Of a stretch of 64,000 bases of DNA, positions 1 to 7,772 are shown piece by piece (positions within the stretch are counted from its first letter, which is position 1; each line of letters begins with the position of its first letter). The notes beneath the pieces were generated by a model that saw nothing but the letters and a program-made list of their open reading frames with translations, made no database searches and had not been told where the DNA came from. Origin of the DNA: Woeseiaceae bacterium (GTDB lineage Bacteria > Pseudomonadota > Gammaproteobacteria > Steroidobacterales > Woeseiaceae); the NCBI GenBank assembly GCA_024640315.1, contig JAHEFF010000011.1, forward strand, positions 1-64,000. The letters run 5' to 3'. Both the position numbers and the translations under genes were made by a program.

Positions 1-220
1 CCGCCATGCGGGCGTGAAACACAACCTGGAATAGCAGGTCACCCAGTTCATCCCGGAGTCCGTCCATATCCTCGCGGTTTATCGCATCCGCTACCTCGTA
101 GGCCTCCTCGATCGTATACGGAGCAATCGTCGAGAAATTCTGTTCGACGTCCCACGGGCAGCCGTTCTCCCTGCTCCGGAGGCGAGCCATAACTTCAAGT
201 AATTCCTCTATAGCTTTCAT
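1..220 (-). CDS. mazG: MazG nucleoside triphosphate pyrophosphohydrolase (3' part outside window)
   Basis: Only the N-terminal 73 codons are present; the gene runs off the left edge. The start codon is at 220. The translated N-terminus contains RENGCPWD, then [17 protein letters not shown] and [17 protein letters not shown]. These are the hallmark MazG motifs, with EExxE (residues about 38-42) and the ExxD pair binding Mg2+. MazG hydrolyses NTPs and dNTPs to monophosphate and pyrophosphate, cleaning up non-canonical nucleotides and limiting (p)ppGpp-dependent effects. It lies 16 bases downstream of a Nudix hydrolase gene on the same strand, so the two housecleaning enzymes are probably co-transcribed. 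No good Shine-Dalgarno is visible before the ATG, and the short spacer is very AT-rich. Confidence 0.93.
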   Translation of the reverse strand, partial: MKAIEELLEVMARLRSRENGCPWDVEQNFSTIAPYTIEEAYEVADAINREDMDGLRDELGDLLFQVVFHARMA

Positions 221-236
221 AAATTATTGTTTTTAT

Positions 237-875
237 TTAAATAAATAAGACTCGTCTAAGCGTTACGAGCATCCCCGCAGTCGCACCCCAGATCCTATGA
301 CCCTCAAAATGAAAGGTCACAACCGGAAAGGTGCTGCCGCCGAACTCGCGCTCCGAGTGCTCCTCGTTGCGTTCATCCAGCAGAAACTCAAGTGGCACTT
401 CGAAGGCCATATCCACTTCAACCGGGTCAACGATGATTTCCACCGATTCAGGAACGAAGCCGATCACTGGCGTGACAGCATACCCTGTGATCGTAGCGGT
501 CGGCTGCAAAAACCCCGCAATATCGACGTCGGCAGGATGAATACCGACCTCCTCGTATGTCTCACGCAGCGCCGTGGCGCCGATGTCGGCGTCATGGTCT
601 TCCATTGCGCCGCCCGGGAAGCTGACCTGGCCCGCGTGGTGTTTCAGGTCGTGTGAGCGTTGTGTGAGGAGCACAGACAGCTCTGTCCCACGGTCGATAA
701 TCGGTATCAGGACGCCCGCGGGACGGAGCTTTTGCCTCAGGCGCTGTGCGAGCTGATCCGGCATCCGTTCATGGATGCCGGTAAAGTCCACCGCGAGCGG
801 GTCAGCAGGCAGGCGCGTTCCGGCCAGTCGCGCCCGGACCTGGCCGGCCGTGATGGCCTTCTTCGCTTCCGGCAT
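237..875 (-). CDS. CoA-type Nudix hydrolase (NudL-like)
   Basis: A 212-residue Nudix hydrolase. LLTQRSHDLKHHAGQVSFPGG (residues about 69-89) carries the UPF0035/CoA-pyrophosphatase extension. The Nudix box follows (GGAMEDHD, then RETYEEVGI at 104-112), with the Asp variant of the first acidic position seen in NudL-type enzymes. Family members cleave CoA, acyl-CoA or dephospho-CoA to 3',5'-ADP and phosphopantetheine; the exact substrate here is inferred. The start ATG (873-875) overlaps the fumC stop codon by one base (TAATG), so translation is probably coupled to fumC. mazG follows 16 bases further on. The length is about that of E. coli NudL (192 aa). Confidence 0.88.
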   Translation of the reverse strand: MPEAKKAITAGQVRARLAGTRLPADPLAVDFTGIHERMPDQLAQRLRQKLRPAGVLIPIIDRGTELSVLLTQRSHDLKHHAGQVSFPGGAMEDHDADIGATALRETYEEVGIHPADVDIAGFLQPTATITGYAVTPVIGFVPESVEIIVDPVEVDMAFEVPLEFLLDERNEEHSEREFGGSTFPVVTFHFEGHRIWGATAGMLVTLRRVLFI

Positions 876-2263
876 TAGTGCTTTATGCCGCCTTTTGCAA
901 GGTCTGCGGGATCCAGCAGGCGGTCCAGCTCTTCGTCAGTCAGGTCGGTTTCCTCGCGCGCAATATCCTTGATCGGCCGTCCTTCCGCGTAGGCCTTTTT
1001 GGCCACCGCTGCACCTTTTTCGTAGCCGATGACAGGATTCAGTGCCGTCACCAGGATGGGATTCCGATCCAGCGCCCGGTTGATGTTGTCCAAATTGACT
1101 GTGAAACCGCTAATGGCGGAATCAGCGAGACAGACCGAGGCATTTGCCAGGATCTCGATGCTCTGCAACAGGTTATGCGCCACTACCGGCAGCATGACAT
1201 TGAGCTGAAAGTTACCCGATTGCCCGGCCATGGCGATCGTGGCGTCATTCCCGACGACCTGCGCACACACCATGGCAACCGCTTCCGGTATGACCGGATT
1301 CACCTTGCCGGGCATGATGCTGGACCCGGGCTGCAGCGCCGGTAGCGCAATTTCTCCAATTCCCGCCAATGGCCCGGAATTCATCCAGCGCAGGTCGTTG
1401 GCGATCTTGGTGAGGCTTACCGCGAGCGCACGCAGTTGCCCGGATGTTTCCACCGCGGCATCCTGACTGCTCAGGCCCTCAAACAACGAATCCGCCTGAG
1501 TGAACGGCACGCCGGTCCTTTCTGCGAGCAACGTAGCAACCTTTGCGCCAAACCTCGGATGCGCATTGATACCGGTGCCGACGGCTGTACCGCCCTGCGC
1601 CAACCCGGTGAGGCGTTTCATTGTGTCTTCAAGCCTTGCCGACGCGTGTTCTACCTGTGATCGCCACCCGTCGAGTTCCTGGCCCAGCGTGACCGGCATA
1701 GCATCCATGAGGTGCGTGCGGCCCGTCTTGACCACATCGTCAGTTTCCCGCGCTTTCTTTGCGAGCACCTTTGACAGGTGTTTCAGTGCGGGCAGCAGCT
1801 TGTCCTGAATACCGAGCGCTGCGCTGACATGGACGCAGGTCGGAATGACATCGTTGCTGCTCTGGCTCATATTCACGTGGTCGTTGGGATGCACCTCTTT
1901 CCCAAGATGCTCGCTTGCCAGTGTGGCAATAACCTCGTTTGCGTTCATGTTTGAACTGGTGCCGGAACCGGTCTGAAATACGTCGATCGGGAAATGAGCG
2001 TCGTGCGCTCCCTCTGCGACGGCCAAAGCCGATCTTTGAATCGACACGGCCTTGTCCGATGTCAGTAGTCCGAGTTCGGCATTGGCGCCCGCAGCGGCCC
2101 ACTTGACCAGGCCGAGTGCCGCAATGAATTGCCGCGGCATCGGCATGCCGGAAATCGGAAAGTTGTCAACCGCCCTTTGTGTTTGCGCTCCCCAAAGCGC
2201 GTCCTCTGGCACCTTCAATTTGCCCATGCTGTCATGCACGGTACGGAAATTCTTCTTGCTCAT
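875..2263 (-). CDS. fumC: class II fumarate hydratase FumC
   Basis: A 462-residue fumarase of the aspartase/fumarase superfamily, close in length to E. coli FumC (467 aa). It converts fumarate to L-malate in the TCA cycle without an Fe-S cluster. Visible motifs are QTGSGTSSNMNANEV (about 97-111), SQSSNDVIPT (133-142), GRTHLMDAMP (181-190, general-acid histidine H184) and the superfamily signature GSSIMPGKVNP (313-323), whose serine is the catalytic base region. It is the first gene of a minus-strand unit with the Nudix gene and mazG. Its start lies 107 bp from the divergent purB start, so the gap must hold both promoters. Confidence 0.96.
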   Translation of the reverse strand: MSKKNFRTVHDSMGKLKVPEDALWGAQTQRAVDNFPISGMPMPRQFIAALGLVKWAAAGANAELGLLTSDKAVSIQRSALAVAEGAHDAHFPIDVFQTGSGTSSNMNANEVIATLASEHLGKEVHPNDHVNMSQSSNDVIPTCVHVSAALGIQDKLLPALKHLSKVLAKKARETDDVVKTGRTHLMDAMPVTLGQELDGWRSQVEHASARLEDTMKRLTGLAQGGTAVGTGINAHPRFGAKVATLLAERTGVPFTQADSLFEGLSSQDAAVETSGQLRALAVSLTKIANDLRWMNSGPLAGIGEIALPALQPGSSIMPGKVNPVIPEAVAMVCAQVVGNDATIAMAGQSGNFQLNVMLPVVAHNLLQSIEILANASVCLADSAISGFTVNLDNINRALDRNPILVTALNPVIGYEKGAAVAKKAYAEGRPIKDIAREETDLTDEELDRLLDPADLAKGGIKH

Positions 2264-2370
2264 TGGTTCTTTAACTCCCGGCGAACCAGGACCGGTTCAC
2301 CGTCTGATGTGTTGTCTACTTTGGTGTATGATTCGCGCTTTCCGCGCCCAAGTCCAGAGCTTATCCCAGG

Positions 2371-3741
2371 ATGGAACGTCATAAACTGAGAGCCTTGTCC
2401 CCTGCCGACGGGCGTTATGCCAACAAAGTCGACGGCCTCCGCGACATACTCAGCGAATACGGCCTGATCCGCTATCGCATCCTGGTCGAGGTGCGTTGGT
2501 TGCAGTGTCTGGCCGATGAACCGACTGTCACCGAACTACCGCCCCTGTCCTCGGTTATGAAGGACGTCCTCAATGATATCGTCGATAAATTCACGGCCGA
2601 CGACGCCGAACGGGTGAAGGCCATCGAGGCAACGACCAATCACGACGTCAAAGCGGTTGAGTATTTCATACGTGAGAAAATCGGCACAGGGTCGGAATCG
2701 GCGAGCCTCAGCGAATTCATACATTTCGGCTGTACGTCCGAGGACATCAATAACCTGGCTTACGCCCTGATGCTCCGGGCCGCCCGGGACGATGTGCTTC
2801 ACCCGCAGATGAGAGAATTGACTGCCAAGCTGCGCTCAATGAGCGCGGATTATGCCAGTACACCGATGTTATCCCGAACACACGGGCAGACGGCCAGTCC
2901 GACAACGGTTGGTAAGGAGTTTGCGAATGTTGTCGAACGGCTTGCGCGTGCACGGCAGCAACTTGCAGCTGTTGAGATTCGTGGCAAGTTCAACGGTGCT
3001 GTCGGCAATTTCAATGCTCATGTCGCGGCATATCCCGATACTGACTGGTTGAAAATCAGCAATGGTTTCGTAAGGTCTCTCGGGCTGGACCCGAATACGC
3101 ATACGACACAGATCGAGCCGCATGACTGGACGGCCGAATACGCCCACGCATTGATTAGATTCAACACGATACTCGTAGATTTTTGCCGCGATATCTGGGG
3201 CTACATCTCGCTGGGGTATTTCAAGCAGAAAGTTTCTGCCAATGAAGTTGGCTCGTCGACAATGCCGCACAAAGTGAATCCGATCGACTTCGAAAATGCC
3301 GAAGGCAATCTCGGACTCGCGAATGCAATGCTGGACCACTTTGCGCTCAAGCTACCCATTTCCCGCTGGCAACGTGACCTTACTGATTCCACGGTACAGC
3401 GAAACTTTGGCGTCGCGCTTGCGTACGTCATGATTGCGGTGAACAGCACCCTGAAGGGGCTGGGCAAGTTGCAGGCCAATCCGGAAACGATCGCTCGGGA
3501 CATTGACAATGCCTGGGAGGTGCTCGCCGAACCCATCCAGACCGTGATGCGGCGATACTCTGTACCGGAACCTTACGAAAAATTAAAGGCGCTGACACGC
3601 GGGCAGGCGGTGACCAAAGAACTGCTTCACGAATTCATCAGCACCCTGGAAATTCCGGAAGAGGAAAAATCGCGTCTTCTGCAGATGACGCCGTCAAACT
3701 ACCTCGGTATTGCGGAGCATCTGACCAGGAACCTGAGCTGA
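2371..3741 (+). CDS. purB: adenylosuccinate lyase PurB
   Basis: A 456-residue protein collinear with E. coli PurB (456 aa). It catalyses two steps of purine synthesis: SAICAR to AICAR plus fumarate, and adenylosuccinate to AMP plus fumarate. Key motifs are SPADGRYANKV (10-20), TTNHDVKAVEYF (88-99), TSEDINN (122-128), SRTHGQ (168-173, catalytic His) and the signature GSSTMPHKVNP (294-304). The product fumarate is the substrate of the divergently encoded FumC. The start was chosen because MERHKLRALSPADGRY aligns with the E. coli N-terminus, although no clear Shine-Dalgarno precedes it. A possible -10 hexamer (TATGAT, 2327-2332) lies about 40 bp upstream, without a convincing -35. Confidence 0.97.
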   Translation: MERHKLRALSPADGRYANKVDGLRDILSEYGLIRYRILVEVRWLQCLADEPTVTELPPLSSVMKDVLNDIVDKFTADDAERVKAIEATTNHDVKAVEYFIREKIGTGSESASLSEFIHFGCTSEDINNLAYALMLRAARDDVLHPQMRELTAKLRSMSADYASTPMLSRTHGQTASPTTVGKEFANVVERLARARQQLAAVEIRGKFNGAVGNFNAHVAAYPDTDWLKISNGFVRSLGLDPNTHTTQIEPHDWTAEYAHALIRFNTILVDFCRDIWGYISLGYFKQKVSANEVGSSTMPHKVNPIDFENAEGNLGLANAMLDHFALKLPISRWQRDLTDSTVQRNFGVALAYVMIAVNSTLKGLGKLQANPETIARDIDNAWEVLAEPIQTVMRRYSVPEPYEKLKALTRGQAVTKELLHEFISTLEIPEEEKSRLLQMTPSNYLGIAEHLTRNLS

Positions 3742-3781
3742 CCTGTCGGCTCCCGACACAGCAACTTAACGTCTCTGTTAG

Positions 3782-4135
3782 CTACTCTTCGACGATCATC
3801 TCGAAGCTCCCAAAGATCATGCGAGCCCCATCGAAAGGCATGGGATTGTGCTCGGGATTCAGCCGCGGGTCATCGCCGGCTCTTGCCATGGATTTGTTAC
3901 GAATCTCTTTCGAAGGCCACACAATCCATGAGACCGCAACCGTCTCCCCCTCCTCGCACCCGACCGACCCAGGGAAGGAAGTCATGCCGCTGTCCACGAG
4001 GTCGTCGCCCCAGCAAGCCACCACACTGAGCGCGCCCAGCGCCCTGAATGCCTGGGCGGCTTCTTTGGCGTGGTGTTGGTATGTGTCGCGATTTTCGCTG
4101 GCGACTGCCGCGACAAAAATGTCGACATAGCTCAT
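3782..4135 (-). CDS. DUF1428 family protein (YbaA-like)
   Basis: A 117-residue protein beginning MSYVDIFVAAV. It contains FRALGALSVVACWGDD and ends DGARMIFGSFEMIVEE, the pattern of the DUF1428 family (E. coli YbaA). Members adopt a dimeric alpha/beta-barrel (ferredoxin-like) fold and have no established reaction. It is the only minus-strand gene between purB and mnmA: convergent with purB (40 bp apart) and divergent from roxA (98 bp between starts). It therefore looks like an insertion into an otherwise conserved purB-roxA neighbourhood. No signal peptide or membrane segment is seen. Confidence 0.82.
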   Translation of the reverse strand: MSYVDIFVAAVASENRDTYQHHAKEAAQAFRALGALSVVACWGDDLVDSGMTSFPGSVGCEEGETVAVSWIVWPSKEIRNKSMARAGDDPRLNPEHNPMPFDGARMIFGSFEMIVEE

Positions 4136-4233
4136 TTCTGATCTCCTTGCTGGCCGGTTTTCTCACGGGGCAGGATTATTGCGCCTCGGGCATACTCCGC
4201 TGTACAACCAATTTCGGCCTGGCCCAAGAGTAC

Positions 4234-5406
4234 ATGTTGATTCCGATTTCGCCGAGCGACTTTCTTGAGACGTACTGGCAGAGGCGCCCTCTTTTCATGC
4301 CCGGCGCCATAAAGAATGTCATGCCGGCTTTAAGTCCTGATGAGCTGGCATGGTTGGCCACCCTGCCTGATGTCGAATCACGCCTGGTGTTCACAGATCG
4401 GGTTGGTGACAAACTCAGCTACCGACTTCTGCATGGGCCATTTGCCGAATCCGATCTGCAGTCACTGGCGGAAAAAGACTGGACTTTGCTGGTTCAGGAT
4501 GTCGATAAGCACCTGCCTGATTTTCGCGACTGGTTTGCGCAAGTTAACTTCATTCCTGACTGGCGAATCGATGACCTGATGATCAGTTTTGCGGCTCCCG
4601 GCGGAAGTGTTGGCCCGCACCAGGACAACTATGATGTCTTTCTTTGCCAGGGCGATGGGCAGCGCGACTGGTTAGTGGGCAGTCCGGACAGCATGCAGCC
4701 AGACGAGGCGTCCACTGAACTTTCCCTTCTGCTTCCCTTTGCCGCAACTGAGTCTTATAAGGCCGCACCCGGTGACGTTCTTTACCTGCCGCCGGGCGTG
4801 CCACACTGGGGCGTCGCTAGCGATTTTTGTACGACTTACTCGATCGGTTTCCGCGCGCCGACGAAATCGGAACTGATCGCCGGAGCCGGACGCGTCCTCC
4901 GACAGCACGAGGAGCCCGAATTAGCATGTGGTAACGACGAATTCTACAAAGATCCGGATCTGCAAGCCGCTGAGGCGGACGGTGGCCAATTGTCACCAAT
5001 GACGATTGAGCGCGTGCGCGAGCAGAAGCTCCTCGAGACCTCGCTGGGTGACGACGAAATCGCGCTTGTGTTCGGCTCGGTTGTCACCGATCCAAAGGCC
5101 TGGCTGATGCCAGAGCCTGCCGAAAAGTCGTGGCTGGAAAATATTCTGCCGGGTAACGTCGACGTCTCTGTGCATGGTATGGCTCGCATCGCCTGGTACG
5201 AAGGCGATTCCTCCCGTTTCTTTTTTGCGAACGGGCTGGCCACGGCCGTACCGCCGGCCTGCATCGATTTCATACGGCAACTGTGCGCAGCCCGGGTCGT
5301 CAATTCTTCCGCTATCAGGGACTTATGTGCAGCTGAGGACGGCCGTGAGTTCATGGATTGGCTGTGCGCACAGGGCATATTTGATGCCGATCACGATGCC
5401 GAATGA
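4234..5406 (+). CDS. roxA: RoxA/YcfD-type cupin ribosomal oxygenase
   Basis: A 390-residue JmjC-like 2-oxoglutarate/Fe(II) oxygenase. E. coli YcfD (RoxA) hydroxylates an arginine of ribosomal protein L16 and the family is strongly conserved. The Fe ligands are visible as PHQDNYDVF (H129, D131) and PPGVPHWG (H191). The N-terminal SPSDFLETYWQRRPLFMPGA is the typical opening of this family. The reading frame is open from 4048, but the start at 4234 is preferred: family homology begins there and AAGAG lies just upstream. It lies near purB, as in many gammaproteobacteria, and starts the run roxA, PLD-like gene, nudJ, mnmA. Confidence 0.88.
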   Translation: MLIPISPSDFLETYWQRRPLFMPGAIKNVMPALSPDELAWLATLPDVESRLVFTDRVGDKLSYRLLHGPFAESDLQSLAEKDWTLLVQDVDKHLPDFRDWFAQVNFIPDWRIDDLMISFAAPGGSVGPHQDNYDVFLCQGDGQRDWLVGSPDSMQPDEASTELSLLLPFAATESYKAAPGDVLYLPPGVPHWGVASDFCTTYSIGFRAPTKSELIAGAGRVLRQHEEPELACGNDEFYKDPDLQAAEADGGQLSPMTIERVREQKLLETSLGDDEIALVFGSVVTDPKAWLMPEPAEKSWLENILPGNVDVSVHGMARIAWYEGDSSRFFFANGLATAVPPACIDFIRQLCAARVVNSSAIRDLCAAEDGREFMDWLCAQGIFDADHDAE

Positions 5407-5521
5407 GAACTGTTCGCAGCTATACAGGTCGTCAAAACGTGACACAGTTGGCACGTCCCGTACAGTGCGGCCGGTAAACTTTCCCGACCAGCAGCCGCTA
5501 AGCACAAAAACCTGACAGAAC

Positions 5522-6019
5522 ATGGACTCAGCTCGAAAAAAAGGTCGTCGATGGGTTATTTCGACGAAGGACGAAATGCGCCAGGCGGTCATCGATGTCG
5601 CAGGCGAGGCGTCCCGTAAACTCTCGATCTTCAGTCACGATCTTGATCCGGGCATCTATGACGATCTGGATTTTTTGGAAATCGTAAAACGGCTTGTCCT
5701 GTCGCAAGCCTATGCTCGCATCCGGGTGCTGATCGCTGATCCGTCACGTGCAATCAAGAATGGCAATGCATTCGTGAACCTCGGCCGCAGACTCAACACC
5801 TACATTGAGTTTCGGCATGTTCGCGAGGACCTGCGGACGCACGCAGAGTCATTTTGCATCGCGGATGAGACCGCACTTGTTTACCGTCTGCAACATCAGC
5901 GCTGGGAAGGCATCGCCGATACCTATGAACCCGCAGTCGCCAAGCTCTACGGAAAGATGTTTGACGAAATCTGGCAAGCGAGCGAAGTCGAAATAGAGTT
6001 CCGTCAGCTAGGCATTTGA
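5522..6019 (+). CDS. DUF7931-type (PLD-like) small protein
   Basis: A 165-residue cytosolic protein. It starts with a basic stretch, then ISTKDEMRQAVIDVA, LSIFSHDLDPGIYDDLDFLEIVK and RIRVLIADPSRAIKNGN, and ends EIWQASEVEIEFRQLGI. The pattern resembles half of a phospholipase D/transphosphatidylase-like fold as annotated for DUF7931 proteins. No complete HKD catalytic motif is present, so enzymatic activity is doubtful. It lies between roxA (115 bp) and nudJ (18 bp), a position where homologues of this family are common in gammaproteobacteria. I infer co-transcription with nudJ and mnmA. No function is proposed. Confidence 0.7.
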   Translation: MDSARKKGRRWVISTKDEMRQAVIDVAGEASRKLSIFSHDLDPGIYDDLDFLEIVKRLVLSQAYARIRVLIADPSRAIKNGNAFVNLGRRLNTYIEFRHVREDLRTHAESFCIADETALVYRLQHQRWEGIADTYEPAVAKLYGKMFDEIWQASEVEIEFRQLGI

Positions 6020-6037
6020 CAGGAAGTTGAATCTGCC

Positions 6038-6529
6038 GTGTTACCTACTGATCTGACCGTATCAGCCGTCGTTGAGAATGACGGCAAGTTTCTGCTTGTC
6101 GAAGAGCGCTCGTCCGGAGTGGTGGTTGTCAATCAACCGGGTGGCCACATCGAGGCTGGCGAATCGCCGGAACAGGCAGCCGCACGGGAAGTTCTCGAAG
6201 AGGCTGGCTGCGTTGTCAACGTTACTGACCTGCTGGGCGTTTACCTCTGGATTCATCCGCAAACCCGCCAAAACCATTTGCGCATTGCCTATGTTGCCGA
6301 CTTTGTCTCGCAGGATCGGAAGCGAGCCCTGGACGATGGGGTCTTTGCCGTTCACTGGTACACGTTAAGCGACTTAATGCATCGCCGCCGGGATCTGCGA
6401 ACGCCAGTGGTCCTGCGATCTGTCGAAGACTACCTGGCAGGTAAACGTCAGCCTGCGGGGCTGCTGGACAACATGATGCCCATTCAGCAAAACGTACATC
6501 AGGTGATTGCCAGCGCCCACCTGGTCTGA
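6038..6529 (+). CDS. nudJ: Nudix hydrolase NudJ-like
   Basis: A 163-residue Nudix protein beginning with a GTG codon at 6038, preceded by AGGAAG at 6021-6026. The Nudix box is complete: GGHIEAGESPEQAAAREVLEEAGC (G36, E42, R50, E51, E54, E55, G57). NudJ enzymes dephosphorylate HMP-pyrophosphate, a thiamine intermediate, and NTPs. The identification also rests on gene order, because nudJ lies directly before mnmA in E. coli and many relatives, as it does here (37 bp apart). The C-terminal half (LRSVEDYLAGKRQP) matches the NudJ pattern. Confidence 0.83.
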   Translation: MLPTDLTVSAVVENDGKFLLVEERSSGVVVVNQPGGHIEAGESPEQAAAREVLEEAGCVVNVTDLLGVYLWIHPQTRQNHLRIAYVADFVSQDRKRALDDGVFAVHWYTLSDLMHRRRDLRTPVVLRSVEDYLAGKRQPAGLLDNMMPIQQNVHQVIASAHLV

Positions 6530-6566
6530 ATCCATTCGGCTGTTGCCGGTGATAGAATGACCGGCT

Positions 6567-7706
6567 ATGCACGAGAGCGGCCAATCACTCAAAAACAAGC
6601 GCGTCATCCTCGGTTTATCCGGCGGTGTCGACTCCGCTGTGGCCGCGATACTGTTGAAGGAACGTGGAGCCGAGGTTCATGCACTGCACATGACGAACTG
6701 GGAGGACGATGACGGTTATTGCACAGCCGCTGACGACCTTCAGGATGCAAGAAGGATCTGTGAGCAACTGGACATCACCCTGCATCATGTCAACTTTGCC
6801 CGGCAGTACCGCGAACAGGTGTTTTCCTGTTTTCTTGATGAATATCGTGCCGGGCGCACGCCGAATCCCGACGTGCTCTGCAACCGCGAAATCAAGTTCG
6901 GCGTCTTCAGGGACTATGCAAAACGCCTCGGCGGAGACCTGATTGCTACCGGGCATTACGCACGTACCCGGGACATTGACGGCCATACCACCCTATTGAA
7001 AGCAAAAGATCTTGCCAAGGATCAGAGCTATTTTCTGCATGCGGTGAGCGAAGCGGCACTGGCGGAAACGGTTTTCCCGCTCGGTGAGCTTCTGAAAGCA
7101 GACGTCCGGGATATTGCCCGCGATCATGCGCTCGATGTACACGACAAAAAAGACAGCACGGGCATCTGCTTCATTGGGGAACGCCCGTTTCGCGAATTCC
7201 TGGCAACCTGGTTGCCGGCCAATCCTGGTCCCATGCGCACGCCCGACGGACAGGTTGTAGGTGAGCATCATGGTCTCATGTATTACACCCTCGGACAGCG
7301 CCAGGGCCTGGGTATTGGCGGACGCCAAGATGCCGGTGACGATCCCTGGTATGTTGCGGCGAAAGACCCCGGCACCAATGCCCTGATCGTGGTGCAGGGC
7401 AACCATCCCCTGCGTTACAGCGTGGCGCTTGAAGCAATCAGGGCCAGCTGGATCAACGGGCAGCCGAAGGCACTTGCCGGGGATGGAACGATGCGTTGCG
7501 GGGTCAAAATTCGATATCGGCAGGAAGATCAGGGAGCCACTGTCGAATCCACGGCCGCGGACAGGCTGACGGTCGGTTTCGATGCTCGGCAGGCTGCGGT
7601 CGCGCCGGGTCAGTTTGCAGTCTTTTACGAAGGCGAGCGGTGCCTGGGCGGCGCCGTTATCGACAGTGCAACGAGTGCCTCCGAGGCACTGCTAAAAACC
7701 GGCTAA
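6567..7706 (+). CDS. mnmA: tRNA-specific 2-thiouridylase MnmA
   Basis: A 379-residue PP-loop enzyme that installs the 2-thio group of (c)mnm5s2U34 in tRNA-Lys, Glu and Gln, taking persulfide sulfur from the TusE relay. Visible features are the PP-loop SGGVDS (18-23), NPDVLCN with catalytic C105, QSYFL (153-157) and [12 protein letters not shown] with the second catalytic cysteine C201. The C-terminal beta-barrel domain is present. The length is normal (E. coli 368). A substrate of this enzyme, tRNA-Lys(TTT), is encoded in the same window. The start [20 protein letters not shown] gives a short N-terminal extension; a downstream start is not excluded. Confidence 0.96.
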   Translation: MHESGQSLKNKRVILGLSGGVDSAVAAILLKERGAEVHALHMTNWEDDDGYCTAADDLQDARRICEQLDITLHHVNFARQYREQVFSCFLDEYRAGRTPNPDVLCNREIKFGVFRDYAKRLGGDLIATGHYARTRDIDGHTTLLKAKDLAKDQSYFLHAVSEAALAETVFPLGELLKADVRDIARDHALDVHDKKDSTGICFIGERPFREFLATWLPANPGPMRTPDGQVVGEHHGLMYYTLGQRQGLGIGGRQDAGDDPWYVAAKDPGTNALIVVQGNHPLRYSVALEAIRASWINGQPKALAGDGTMRCGVKIRYRQEDQGATVESTAADRLTVGFDARQAAVAPGQFAVFYEGERCLGGAVIDSATSASEALLKTG

Positions 7707-7711
7707 GGCGC

Positions 7712-7717
7712 TATAAT
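7712..7717 (+). promoter_or_regulatory. candidate -10 element of acnA
   Basis: A perfect TATAAT lies just after the mnmA stop codon and 55 bp before the acnA start. The region 17-18 bp upstream (around 7688-7694) has only a weak match to a -35 box, so this is a candidate rather than a firm promoter. Confidence 0.35.
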
Positions 7718-7772
7718 GCCGCCCCGCGACGGCCTTGAGCTGTCGCAATCCATCAATCCCGGAGAATAAAAC

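Noticed and set aside
3744-3758. TGTCGG-CTC-CCGACA hairpin after purB
   Set aside because: Looks superficially like the fic array half-sites but has a different last base and spacing, stands alone, and has no T-run for a terminator.
6553-6558. TAGAAT as mnmA promoter -10
   Set aside because: Only 8 bases before the ATG, leaving no room for a ribosome site; mnmA is more likely read from upstream genes.
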